DNA from: Opitutaceae bacterium | GTDB lineage: Bacteria; Verrucomicrobiota; Verrucomicrobiia; Opitutales; Opitutaceae | Direction of reading: 5' to 3' | Assembly (NCBI GenBank): GCA_027490995.1 | Contig: JAIXWY010000011.1 | Span: 496,001-560,000, forward strand | Length of the DNA: 64,000 bases | In this document: in pieces, positions 38,676-47,105 of the stretch | Numbering within the stretch: the stretch's first letter is position 1 | Layout: the number at the start of each line of letters is the position of its first letter | Translations under genes and position numbers: made by a program | The notes under the pieces: model-generated | Databases searched by the model: none | Told to the model about the DNA's origin: nothing | The model's input: the letters and a program-made list of their open reading frames with translations, nothing else

Positions 38676-40073
38676 TTAGATGTGGATCGCCTCGCCCGTG
38701 GTGGCGGCGGCGGCTTCCATGCTCGCCTCGCTGAGTGTCGGGTGCGCGTGGATCGTCTGATGGATTTCCTCCACCGTCGCCTCGAGTTCCATCGCCAGAC
38801 CATACTCGGCGATCAGCTCGGTCGCCTCGCTGCCGATGATGTGGGCACCGTAAATCTCGCCGGTCCGCGCATCGCTGATCACCTTCACGAAGCCCTCGCT
38901 CTCGGCCGACGCGACGGCCTTGCCGGACGCAGTGAACGGGAACTTGCCCACCTTGAAATCGAGCTTCTTTTCCTTTGCCGCCCGTTCCGTCAGGCCGGTG
39001 CTCGCGACCTGCGGCTGACAGTAGGTGCAGCCAGGGAAATTGCGCACGCGCTTGGGATGACCATGACCAAACATGCCGTTGACGGCATTCACCGCCTCGA
39101 AGGTGGCAATGTGCGCGAGCCAAGGCGGCCCGATGATATCGCCAGCCGCATAGATACCCTTCACCGACGTCTGGTAATCGTCGCCGACCTTCACGTAATT
39201 GCGGTCGAGCTCAAGTTTGACGGCGGGGCCGAGTAGTCCGTCGAGATTGGCGACCACGCCAATAGCGGACAGCAACACATCGGCCTCCACCTCCTGTCGC
39301 TGATCACCCGTCACCAAGTCGACCTTCACGGATGCCGCGCCCACGCGGAAGTGTTCGCACTTCGTGCCGGTGAGGACACGGATACCCTGCTTTTCTAAGG
39401 AGCGCTGGAGAGTCTTGGAGACCTCCTCGTCTTCCACCGGAAGAACCGCCGGCAGCATCTCGACCAGCGTGACCTTCGTGCCGAAGGCGTTGTAGAAGTA
39501 AGCAAATTCCACTCCGATCGCTCCGGCGCCGACGATGACCACGGACTTCGGCAGCTGAGTGCCGGCGAGGGCCTCGCGCGAGGTGATTACGCGCTGGCCG
39601 TCATAGGCGAGATCGGGGATCCGGCGCATCTTGCAGCCCGTCGCGATCAGAACATTCTTTGCCTTGAGAAACTTTCCCCGGTGCTCGCCCTCGGTGATGC
39701 TGACCATCCCGGGCGCGGAGACCTGAGCCTTACCCACGAGGTAGTCGACCTTGTTCTTCCGGAACAGGAACTCGATTCCCTTCGCCATCTGTGCTGCCAC
39801 GCCGCGGGACCGCTCCATCACTTTGGCAAAGTCGAAGGAGACTTCCTTGGCGCTCAGGCCGTAGACCTCCGCCTTGCGCATCTTCTGATAGAGCTCCGCA
39901 CTCTTGAGGAGCGCCTTGGTGGGGATGCAGCCCCAGTTGAGACAGGTTCCCCCTGCTCGCTCCATCTCGATGCAGGCAACTTTCTTGCCCAGCTGCCCGG
40001 CGCGGATGGCCCCAGCATAGCCTGCAGGACCGCCGCCAATCACGATGAGGTCGTACTCGAGAGAATCAGCCAT
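38676..40073 (-). CDS. lpdA: Dihydrolipoyl dehydrogenase (E3)
   Basis: A 465-aa FAD disulfide oxidoreductase that reoxidises lipoamide in 2-oxoacid dehydrogenase or glycine cleavage complexes. The FAD loop GGGPAGY at 13-19, redox disulfide GGTC44-LNWG-C49-IPTK, NAD-binding GAGAIGVEFAYF and the catalytic H444-x4-E449 (HPTLSE) are all present. No E1/E2 genes are adjacent, so which complex it serves is open. Confidence 0.95.
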   Translation of the reverse strand: MADSLEYDLIVIGGGPAGYAGAIRAGQLGKKVACIEMERAGGTCLNWGCIPTKALLKSAELYQKMRKAEVYGLSAKEVSFDFAKVMERSRGVAAQMAKGIEFLFRKNKVDYLVGKAQVSAPGMVSITEGEHRGKFLKAKNVLIATGCKMRRIPDLAYDGQRVITSREALAGTQLPKSVVIVGAGAIGVEFAYFYNAFGTKVTLVEMLPAVLPVEDEEVSKTLQRSLEKQGIRVLTGTKCEHFRVGAASVKVDLVTGDQRQEVEADVLLSAIGVVANLDGLLGPAVKLELDRNYVKVGDDYQTSVKGIYAAGDIIGPPWLAHIATFEAVNAVNGMFGHGHPKRVRNFPGCTYCQPQVASTGLTERAAKEKKLDFKVGKFPFTASGKAVASAESEGFVKVISDARTGEIYGAHIIGSEATELIAEYGLAMELEATVEEIHQTIHAHPTLSEASMEAAAATTGEAIHI

Positions 40074-40120
40074 GCCCGAACTTTCGGCGCCGCCGCAAAG
40101 CCGGGCAAGTGGAAAACGGG

Positions 40121-40534
40121 TCAGACGTCGATCACGTCCCGGGCCGGTGGAGAGCCCCGGCGCGAGCCCGGGCGCGGCGGCCGCGGGCGAATCATCGAGG
40201 AAAGAATCAGATTCGTCAGGCTGACGATCACTGAACCACCCAGCGCGGACCAGAAGCTGCTGACCTCAAAACCATCGACCAAGCGTCCGACAAACAGAAA
40301 CAACAACGCATTGATCACGAGCACACCCAGCCCCATGGTCAACACGATGAAGGGCAGCGTGAACAACACCAACAAGGGCCGAAGGACCGCATTGAACAGG
40401 CTCAGGACAAGCACGACGACGAGCAAGGTGGTCGGAGAGTCATAGCGGATGCCCGGGACCAAATGCGACGCGAGCGTCACACCCAGCGCTAGGATGGACC
40501 AACGAACCAGGAGCTGCACCCATGGATGACTCAT
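40121..40534 (-). CDS. Small four-helix membrane protein (phage holin family 4-2 type)
   Basis: A 137-aa protein with four predicted hydrophobic helices and a Pro/Arg-rich C-terminal tail. It resembles the widely distributed phage-holin-4 superfamily membrane proteins (DxxxLLVVVLVLSLFNAVLRPLLVLFTLPFIVLTMGLG is the typical conserved core), whose role is unknown and not phage-related here. The start at 40534 overlaps the divergent GT4 gene start (40522) by 13 nt. Confidence 0.75.
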   Translation of the reverse strand: MSHPWVQLLVRWSILALGVTLASHLVPGIRYDSPTTLLVVVLVLSLFNAVLRPLLVLFTLPFIVLTMGLGVLVINALLFLFVGRLVDGFEVSSFWSALGGSVIVSLTNLILSSMIRPRPPRPGSRRGSPPARDVIDV

Positions 40535-41652
40535 CAGGCAACAATCCTGTGGCGGCGCGGCCGAATGGTCGAATGAAAATCCTCGTGGTGCAGGATCATC
40601 TGCGCAGCGGCGGCACCGAGCGCCAATCCTGCTTGCTGGCCAACGCCTTCAAGGCCGCCGGACATGATGTCACCCTGCTCACGTTCCGCCCCGGCGGTGC
40701 GCTCGCGCACGCGCCCGCGCCTGATGTCGGGCGAATCGGTCTCCAGAAAGTCGATTTTGGCTGGGATTGGTTCGCCCCGGGATTGATCCGCCACAGCCGG
40801 GCGGTCGCGCCCGATGTAGTGCTCTGCCTCGGGCGCATGGCGAATTGCTGGGCCGGCTGGATCGCGCAGCGACTGCCGGCGGCCCGGGTGGTCGCCACGG
40901 TGCGCACCGGAAAACCACTGCCGTGGACTTACCGTTGGTCTCTTCGGACCGTGAACCACGTGGTGGCCAATAGTGCCGAGACAGGGCGACATCTGGTTGA
41001 GTCGGGCGCCGTCGCGCGTGAACGCCTGAGCGTCATCCCCAATGCCTTGGTGTTTCCTCCGCTTGGGCAGCCCGACCCGGAGGAACGGCAAAATGTTCGC
41101 GACCTCCACGGAGCCAACCCAGCGACGCTGGTGTTCCTGTGGGTGGGAATGTTCCGCCCGGAGAAGAATCACCGCGCTCTGATCGAGCACCTGGCCCAGC
41201 TTCCGTCCACGATTCCGTGGCAGCTCTGGCTCGCGGGTGACGGCCCCACCCGAAGGGAAATCGAGCGTCTTGCCCGATCGCTGGGCATCCTCGAGCGCGT
41301 CCGCTTTCTCGGGTTCGTCGCTGATCCCACCCCGCTGTACCTCGCCGCCGACGCCGCGCTCATGACCTCGCGACGCGAGTCGCTCTCCAATTTCCTCATC
41401 GAGGCCCACGCGCACGGGTTGCCCTCGCTCGCTTGTGCCGCCACCGGTGTTCCCGAGTGCGGCGGGGTCACCGTCCCCATGGACGATGAGGCGTCGTTCC
41501 GTATCGAACTCCGCCGTCTGATCGACAACCCAGACTGGCGCCACCAGGAGGGTAAACGGCTCGCCGCGTTCGCCCGCGAGGAGTTCTCGACCGAAAGACG
41601 GACCAGCGCCTACCTTTCCCTGTTTTATCGTCTGATCTCCCCACCCGCATGA
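40522..41652 (+). CDS. GT4-family glycosyltransferase (GT-B fold)
   Basis: A 376-aa retaining glycosyltransferase. The N-terminal GT-B domain has the RSGGTERQ motif at ~27-35; the C-terminal domain contains VGMFRPEKNH and the E-x7-E motif ESLSNFLIE (about 290) that binds the nucleotide sugar. The ATG at 40522 has an AGGAG 8 nt upstream, which decides the start over the ATG at 40573. Substrate unknown. It is coupled to the DeoR-type gene by an ATGA overlap, so their products may act on the same pathway. Confidence 0.88.
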   Translation: MDDSSGNNPVAARPNGRMKILVVQDHLRSGGTERQSCLLANAFKAAGHDVTLLTFRPGGALAHAPAPDVGRIGLQKVDFGWDWFAPGLIRHSRAVAPDVVLCLGRMANCWAGWIAQRLPAARVVATVRTGKPLPWTYRWSLRTVNHVVANSAETGRHLVESGAVARERLSVIPNALVFPPLGQPDPEERQNVRDLHGANPATLVFLWVGMFRPEKNHRALIEHLAQLPSTIPWQLWLAGDGPTRREIERLARSLGILERVRFLGFVADPTPLYLAADAALMTSRRESLSNFLIEAHAHGLPSLACAATGVPECGGVTVPMDDEASFRIELRRLIDNPDWRHQEGKRLAAFAREEFSTERRTSAYLSLFYRLISPPA

Positions 41653-42494
41653 CCCAGAAGCAGCGAGTCGACCTCATCGAACAGTACATCCGGGCTCATC
41701 GCTACGCCGACCTGCACTCGCTCGCCCGCCGATTCGGCACATCGCTCTCCACGGTTCGCCGTGCACTCGACGAACTGGAGGGACGCGGAATCCTGCGGCG
41801 CCATCACGGTGGCGCGTCGCTGATCGAGACCGACGAACTCAATCGCGAGTACGACTTCATCGCCCGCGACCAGCGCATGGCCGACGAGAAATTCGCCATC
41901 GCCAGCCTGATCGCGGAGCGTGTCGAACCCGGCATGACCGTGATCCTAGACGGCGGCACCTCGACCTACGCCGTGGCGCGGCTCTTGACCAGCCGGCGAC
42001 TGCAGGTCGTGACCAACTCGCTGCCGATCGCAGCCCTTTTCGGTGAAGTGGGTTCGGTCGAGACCATCGTGACGGGCGGTTCCGTCTACAGCCGCATTGG
42101 AGTGCTGGTCGGTCCGCTCTGCGAGCAATCGCTCGCGAACATTCACGCAGATCTGGCGATCCTCGGCAGCGCGGGAATCACCGCCGCCGGGTTGTGGAAT
42201 CACAACGCACTCATCGTGTCTGCGCAAAGGCGCATGATCGCTGCCGCCGAGCGCTCGCTCTTTGCTTTGGACCACACCAAGTTCGGCCGCAAGGCACTCG
42301 CCCTCACGTGTCCCTTCGATTCACGGATGACCATCGTGACGGACACATTGCCCGCCGCCGAGGTGGTCAGTGCAATCGAGACGGCCGGAGCGAGACTCAC
42401 CCTCGCTCAGCCGCCGGGCGGACCGCACCGCGAGCCAGCGAAGGCCTCGGCGCCCGCGCGAAAACCGATTGCGCCGCGCCGTAATCGCGCGTGA
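41649..42494 (+). CDS. DeoR/GlpR-family transcriptional regulator
   Basis: A 281-aa repressor. The N-terminal HTH (residues ~5-55: RVDLIEQYIRAHRYADLHSLARRFGTSLSTVRRALDEL) is followed by the DeoR sensor domain with the MTVILDGGTSTYAVARLL and VVTNSLPIA segments, and a ~30-residue basic Pro/Ala-rich tail. Members bind phosphorylated sugars. It is co-translated with the GT4 gene and the DUF502 gene (GTGA overlap). The targets are unknown. Confidence 0.88.
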   Translation: MTQKQRVDLIEQYIRAHRYADLHSLARRFGTSLSTVRRALDELEGRGILRRHHGGASLIETDELNREYDFIARDQRMADEKFAIASLIAERVEPGMTVILDGGTSTYAVARLLTSRRLQVVTNSLPIAALFGEVGSVETIVTGGSVYSRIGVLVGPLCEQSLANIHADLAILGSAGITAAGLWNHNALIVSAQRRMIAAAERSLFALDHTKFGRKALALTCPFDSRMTIVTDTLPAAEVVSAIETAGARLTLAQPPGGPHREPAKASAPARKPIAPRRNRA

Positions 42495-43204
42495 ACTCCC
42501 GATCTCTCATGTCTGGTTCCTCGTCCACGTTCGCCTCCCTCCGCAATTCCTTTCTCACGGGGCTCGCCCTGCTCGCCCCGCTGGCGGTCACGTACATTGT
42601 GTTCGCATGGCTGGTGGACGCGGTGGGCGGCACCTTCCGCCCGCTGTTTTTCTTTGGCCTGCCGGAGCCCCTGCGCGATCACCCCAGCCTGCTGATCGCA
42701 TGGAACGTACTCTCCACGCTGCTGGTGCTGATCTTGGTGACGCTACTCGGCTACGTCTCCCGCTACGTCCTAGGACGCTTTTTCGGCCAGATCGCCGAGC
42801 GTTTCGTCCTGCGCATCCCCGGCGTCAGCATTGTCTACACGACCGTGAAGCAGGTTGTGGCTACCTTCAGCGCCCAGAACCGCAACGTGTTCTCCAAGGT
42901 CGTGATGATCCAGTTTCCCCGCCACGGGCTCTGGTCGATCGGCTTCCTCACCAACCGCAGCGTTGGCGAGCCTGCGGACCGACTGGGTCGCGAACTCTGG
43001 ACCGTGTTTGTTCCCACGACACCTAATCCGACCAGCGGGTTTCTCGTGATGGTTCCACGCGAGGAGGTCACCGAACTGGAGATGAGTGTGGGCGACGGCA
43101 TGAAAATGGTCATCTCCGGCGGCGCCGTGACACCTGTTGCCACGGCACCGGAGGCTGCGGCCACCGTACCGCCTGCCGCAGCCACGCCCGCGGGGCAACC
43201 CTAG
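42491..43204 (+). CDS. DUF502-family membrane protein
   Basis: A 237-aa protein, two predicted helices near the N terminus (SFLTGLALLAPLAVTYIVFAWLV and LLIAWNVLSTLLVLILVTLLGYV) plus the conserved DUF502 core (RIPGVSIVYTTVKQVVATF, VVMIQFPRHGLWSIGFLTN, VFVPTTPNPTSGFLVMVPREEV) and an Ala/Pro-rich tail. Its biochemical role is unknown. GTG 42491 overlaps the DeoR stop; ATG 42509 is an alternative start. Confidence 0.83.
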   Translation: MNSRSLMSGSSSTFASLRNSFLTGLALLAPLAVTYIVFAWLVDAVGGTFRPLFFFGLPEPLRDHPSLLIAWNVLSTLLVLILVTLLGYVSRYVLGRFFGQIAERFVLRIPGVSIVYTTVKQVVATFSAQNRNVFSKVVMIQFPRHGLWSIGFLTNRSVGEPADRLGRELWTVFVPTTPNPTSGFLVMVPREEVTELEMSVGDGMKMVISGGAVTPVATAPEAAATVPPAAATPAGQP

Positions 43205-43219
43205 TTCAGGCCCGTCGTC

Positions 43220-43834
43220 GTGCCGCATCCGACGCTCTCCACCGATGCTTGGATCCTCGGACGCCGTCCGGCGACGGACCGATTTCAGCCCCTGACCGTA
43301 TTTTCTGCGGATCGCGGGCGACTTTCCCTGTTCCATCGCCTAAGCCGAAAGGCTGACATTCCGAATCTGGATCTCTTCGATGAGGTCGCCCTCACCGCCG
43401 AATCGTCGAATCAGGGGCAAAGCTGGTTCATCCGCGACGTCAGATTGTTGCGCCGATTTCCGGAAATCGGGCGCGACTACGACCGCCTGCTCCACGCCTC
43501 CACCTTCGCTACCTTGGTGGCGCGAAATGAGGTGGTCGCCGAATCCCGCGCTGCTGTCTACCGACTGCTCGGCGACGCCTTTGCCGCCTTCGCTTCCGAT
43601 GCCCCTCCCGCAGTGGTGCGCCTGAAGGCGACCTACCGTCTCGCAAGGGACGAAGGTTATCCCGTCGCCCAGCACTGGTTCCCCACGTTGCCAAGCGAGC
43701 TACGGCAAGCCGCCGATCGCTTACTCCACCGTCCGCTGGCTGAGCTGGACCCCTCTGACACCCTGCGCACCGAGCGTCTGCTGTCACGGCTCCACGAGTA
43801 TCTCCAGGGACACACCGACCTCATCGTCGACTAG
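43220..43834 (+). CDS. RecO-like DNA repair protein
   Basis: A 204-aa protein. The N-terminal TDAWILGRRPATDRFQPLTVFSADRGRLSLFHRLSRK resembles the OB-fold start of RecO (T-A-I-V-L then an F-S-x-x-x-G-x-L motif), which anneals SSB-bound ssDNA and loads RecA in the RecFOR pathway. The C-terminal zinc finger of typical RecO is not evident and the protein is somewhat short, so the call is tentative. GTG start at 43220, 12 nt before the nuclease-helicase gene. Confidence 0.5.
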   Translation: MPHPTLSTDAWILGRRPATDRFQPLTVFSADRGRLSLFHRLSRKADIPNLDLFDEVALTAESSNQGQSWFIRDVRLLRRFPEIGRDYDRLLHASTFATLVARNEVVAESRAAVYRLLGDAFAAFASDAPPAVVRLKATYRLARDEGYPVAQHWFPTLPSELRQAADRLLHRPLAELDPSDTLRTERLLSRLHEYLQGHTDLIVD

Positions 43835-43845
43835 CGCGAGCCGGC

Positions 43846-46233
43846 ATGGACTTTGATCTCGATTCACGCTGCGCCCGCCTGTCAGTCGGTGAACTGGCCG
43901 ATTTTGCCGCGGAGCGGATCGGCCGCGCGGCGCAACACTCCGGGCCGTGGCGCGCGAAAGTCGGGACGCAGTGGCACGAGGAACTGAGAGCGCGAGAACG
44001 GGCGACGGAGAGCGGCGCGCTGTTCGAAGTTCCGATCCGCGCCGCCGTCATTCACCGCGGCTGGAGGATCGAACTCACCGGGCGGATCGATCAACTGGTC
44101 CCCGCCCAACCACCCCGGCCCGTTCTCTTGCGCGAGGTGAAAACCATCACCAGCGCGCTGCCCGCCAGCGCCGAGGCGCTTCGCGAGACCTACGGATCCT
44201 ACATCGTGCAGCTTGCCACCTACGCCGCGCTGCGGCGCATGGAAGCGAGCGAGACGCCCCTCTCGGCCGAGTTGGTATTCGTTGAGATCGCAACGGGTAT
44301 TCTCCAAACGCTGCCGCTCGATCGCACCGATGAACTCCTGTTTTCGCAGCGGCTTGAGCAGCTCACCGCCTTCCTCGACGAGCAACACCGCTCGCGCGAG
44401 CGCCTCCGTGGCCTGCACGTGCGCGCGCCGTTCAGCGAACTGCGACCCGGGCAAGCGGACGCCAGCCAGGCTCTCGCCGACGCACTTCAGCGCGCCCGCG
44501 TGATCGCCTTCGAAGCCCCGACGGGCTTCGGCAAGACCGGCATTCTCCTTGAGGCCGCGCTGCGCCGCCTCCAGCAAGGCCACCAGCGCCGTCTGATCTA
44601 CCTCACGAGCAAAGGCACCGGGCAACTGCAGGTCACACAAACCCTCGCCCGAATGACGGGCCACCGCGCCGGCGAACCAGCCTCCCCTAGTCCCGCGGTC
44701 TGGCAGGTTCGGAGCAAGAGCGAGCACTGCATCAACTCCCAGTTCGCGTGCAGCCCCGAACACTGCGACTACCTTCACGACCTCAAGGCGCGGTGGAAGA
44801 CCGGGGGACTCTCGCGCTTTTACCTGCTGGATCAGCATCCACGCGACCTCGAATCGCTTCGCCGCGCCGGACGCGATGCGACGGTCTGCCCTTATGAGAT
44901 CACGCGCACGGCACTCGCGTACAACGAGGTCTGGGTCGGTGACTACAACTACGTTTTCGGGACGGGCACGCGCGTCCTCTTTGACGAGCAGCCCGGCTTC
45001 GACCCCGCCCAAACCCTCCTCGTGATCGACGAGGCGCATAACCTGCCCAGCCGGGCCGCCGAAGCGCGTTCCCACGTCGTGTCGTTGGAACAGGCTCAGC
45101 GCGCGCTATCTGAGCTGGAACACGCCGAGGCTCCACGCGGACTGGTTCGCGCTTGGACCGCGTGGACGCAGTTGCTCGCGACGCTACCGGTGACCGACGC
45201 CGCCGACGCCGCGCTCGAGGACGATGTGGCGGATACGGTCCGCCGAGTGACTGACCAATTGGCGGCTGCGCCGTTGCCCGATCTGCCCCTAGACGTGACC
45301 GAGATTCTCTGGACCATGGCTGAGCTCGATGCGTGGCTGCACGACCCGGAGATCACCCGCCTGATCTGGAGCCCCCGTCCGGGTGAACTTCGCCTCACCT
45401 GCCTGGATGCCGCAGGCGCGATCAGCTCGATCCTCAGCCGCTACGGCGCCGTGATTCTCGCTAGCGCGACGGTTGGAGAGGTCAGCGACTTCGCCACCGC
45501 ACTCGGCTTGTCCCAACCAGCGACATTGGACGAGGGATCATCCCTGCTGAAAGTGACCGCACCGGCTCCGTGGCGCTCGGGTTCGTTTCGCGTCGGCTAT
45601 GACCTCCGTGTCGATACCCGGTTCCGGAAACGCGCGGAGACGGCCACGGAGACGGCGATGACCGTAGCCCGGCTTCGCGCGGCATCCCCAGCTGCGGTTG
45701 TGGTCTTTTTCCCGAGTTATCGTTACGCGGAGACAGTGACTCGTGAGCTTGAGCGCGTGCGCCCTGCATTGCGCGTGGCGCTCCAGCCTCGATCTGGCAC
45801 ACTCGCGGACCTTCAGTCGTGGATCGACGAGTCGCTACTCTTGGCCGACGCGCTCTTCCTCGTCCTCGGCTCGAGCTTTTCGGAGGGCATCGATTTTCTG
45901 GGTGGCCGCGTGACTCATGCGATGGTCGTAGGCCCCGCGCTGCCGGAGGTGAACGCCGTCCAACGCGCCCGTCTCGCCGCTCTGTCCAACGTACCGGCCG
46001 AATCTGCGTTTCGCCGCGTCTACCAAGTTCCGGGCATGCAGAAGGTCAATCAGGCCCTCGGTCGCTTGGTCCGTGCGCCCGGACAGCGTGCCGTGGTCCT
46101 CCTGCACTGCGAGCGGTTTGCGGACCGCACCTTCCAGGAACTCCTTGCCCCCGAATACCGCGGCGGTACCGCTCTCTGCACCGATGCTGAGCTGGACGCA
46201 TGGCTCGCGTCTCCTCCACCCTCGCCCGCCTGA
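43846..46233 (+). CDS. PD-(D/E)XK nuclease fused to an Fe-S XPD/DinG-like DNA helicase
   Basis: A 795-aa protein with two modules. Residues ~1-185 form a RecB/Cas4-like nuclease: D82 in TGRIDQ, E97-V-K99 (ExK) and the QLATY motif at 122-126. Residues ~200-795 are an SF2 helicase of the XPD/DinG group: APTGFGKT (Walker A, 224-231), four cysteines C295, C302, C307, C348 in the Fe-S position (the last in the VCPYE motif), IDEAHN (394-399) and a C-terminal motif VI region (NQALGRLVRAPGQR). A fused 5'-3' helicase with nuclease suggests flap or fork processing or end resection. Downstream TrhO is separate by homology, although its frame overlaps the end. Confidence 0.87.
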   Translation: MDFDLDSRCARLSVGELADFAAERIGRAAQHSGPWRAKVGTQWHEELRARERATESGALFEVPIRAAVIHRGWRIELTGRIDQLVPAQPPRPVLLREVKTITSALPASAEALRETYGSYIVQLATYAALRRMEASETPLSAELVFVEIATGILQTLPLDRTDELLFSQRLEQLTAFLDEQHRSRERLRGLHVRAPFSELRPGQADASQALADALQRARVIAFEAPTGFGKTGILLEAALRRLQQGHQRRLIYLTSKGTGQLQVTQTLARMTGHRAGEPASPSPAVWQVRSKSEHCINSQFACSPEHCDYLHDLKARWKTGGLSRFYLLDQHPRDLESLRRAGRDATVCPYEITRTALAYNEVWVGDYNYVFGTGTRVLFDEQPGFDPAQTLLVIDEAHNLPSRAAEARSHVVSLEQAQRALSELEHAEAPRGLVRAWTAWTQLLATLPVTDAADAALEDDVADTVRRVTDQLAAAPLPDLPLDVTEILWTMAELDAWLHDPEITRLIWSPRPGELRLTCLDAAGAISSILSRYGAVILASATVGEVSDFATALGLSQPATLDEGSSLLKVTAPAPWRSGSFRVGYDLRVDTRFRKRAETATETAMTVARLRAASPAAVVVFFPSYRYAETVTRELERVRPALRVALQPRSGTLADLQSWIDESLLLADALFLVLGSSFSEGIDFLGGRVTHAMVVGPALPEVNAVQRARLAALSNVPAESAFRRVYQVPGMQKVNQALGRLVRAPGQRAVVLLHCERFADRTFQELLAPEYRGGTALCTDAELDAWLASPPPSPA

Positions 46234-46271
46234 CCGTGCCACGGGGCGCGCCCGTGCCGCCCTCTTCGCGA

Positions 46272-47105
46272 ATGCCTCCCGTCATCAACGTTTCCGCCTA
46301 CCGCTTCGTGCCCCTCGATGGACTCGAGACATGGCGAGACACCCTCCGCTCCCTCGCGGAAGGGTCGGACCTCCGCGGCACGATCCTGCTTGGCGTGGAG
46401 GGCATCAATCTCTTCGTGGCGGGTACGCGTGAAGGTATCGATACCTTCGTCGCCCAACTCCGAGCGCTGCCGCCCTTCGTCAATCTGGAGACCAAGGAGA
46501 GCCCGGGAACCCTGCGCCCCTTTCGCCGCCTGCAGGTCAAAATCAAGCGCGAGATCATCGCGTTCGGTGCCGCCGGCACCGATCCGGCGGTGCACCCGGC
46601 CCCGCGCATTTCGCCCGAGCAACTGCGCGCCTGGCTCGATGAAGGCGAAGACGTGGTCCTGCTCGACACCCGCAACGACTACGAGGTGCAGATCGGCTCG
46701 TTCCGGGGGGCCCAGCACCTTGGCCTGAGTCACTTTCGCGACTTTCCCAAGGCCGCCGCCAAGATACCCGACGCATGGCGCATGGCCAAAGTCGTAACGT
46801 TTTGCACCGGCGGGATCCGCTGCGAGAAGGCCGCTCCGTTTCTGCAGCAGGCTGGTTTCAGCAACGTCTACCAACTCGACGGCGGCATCCTCCGCTACTT
46901 TGAACGATGCGGCGGTGCTCATTACGAAGGCGAGTGCTTCGTCTTCGATGAGCGTGTCGGCGTCCAGCCCGACCTCACACCCAGCGGCGCAATCCTCTGC
47001 GATCGATGCCAGCGCCCCGTAACCTTACTGGAGCAAAAGGCGCCTGACTTCACGCCCGGTACCGGGTGCCGGAGTTGCCGCTCGGCGAAGGCCGAAGGGT
47101 TCTAG
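46272..47105 (+). CDS. trhO: Rhodanese-domain tRNA hydroxylase TrhO (YceA type)
   Basis: A 277-aa protein: an acylphosphatase-like N-terminal domain, then a rhodanese domain (VLLDTRNDYEVQIGSFRGA) with the active Cys in CTGGIRCEKAA, and a C-terminal four-Cys region (CDRC and CRSC) that may bind zinc. TrhO makes 5-hydroxyuridine at wobble U34 in some tRNAs. ATG 46272 (MPPVINVSAYRF) fits the family; the ORF is open to 46200, inside the helicase gene. Its stop shares the CTAG with the convergent Nramp-like gene stop. Confidence 0.85.
   Translation: MPPVINVSAYRFVPLDGLETWRDTLRSLAEGSDLRGTILLGVEGINLFVAGTREGIDTFVAQLRALPPFVNLETKESPGTLRPFRRLQVKIKREIIAFGAAGTDPAVHPAPRISPEQLRAWLDEGEDVVLLDTRNDYEVQIGSFRGAQHLGLSHFRDFPKAAAKIPDAWRMAKVVTFCTGGIRCEKAAPFLQQAGFSNVYQLDGGILRYFERCGGAHYEGECFVFDERVGVQPDLTPSGAILCDRCQRPVTLLEQKAPDFTPGTGCRSCRSAKAEGF

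Noticed and set aside
40121-40534. Holin-like protein as prophage remnant
   Set aside because: The family name is historical; members are common chromosomal membrane proteins and no other phage genes are present.
43882-45075. Minus-strand frame of 397 codons
   Set aside because: Antisense to the nuclease-helicase gene, without a recognised domain.
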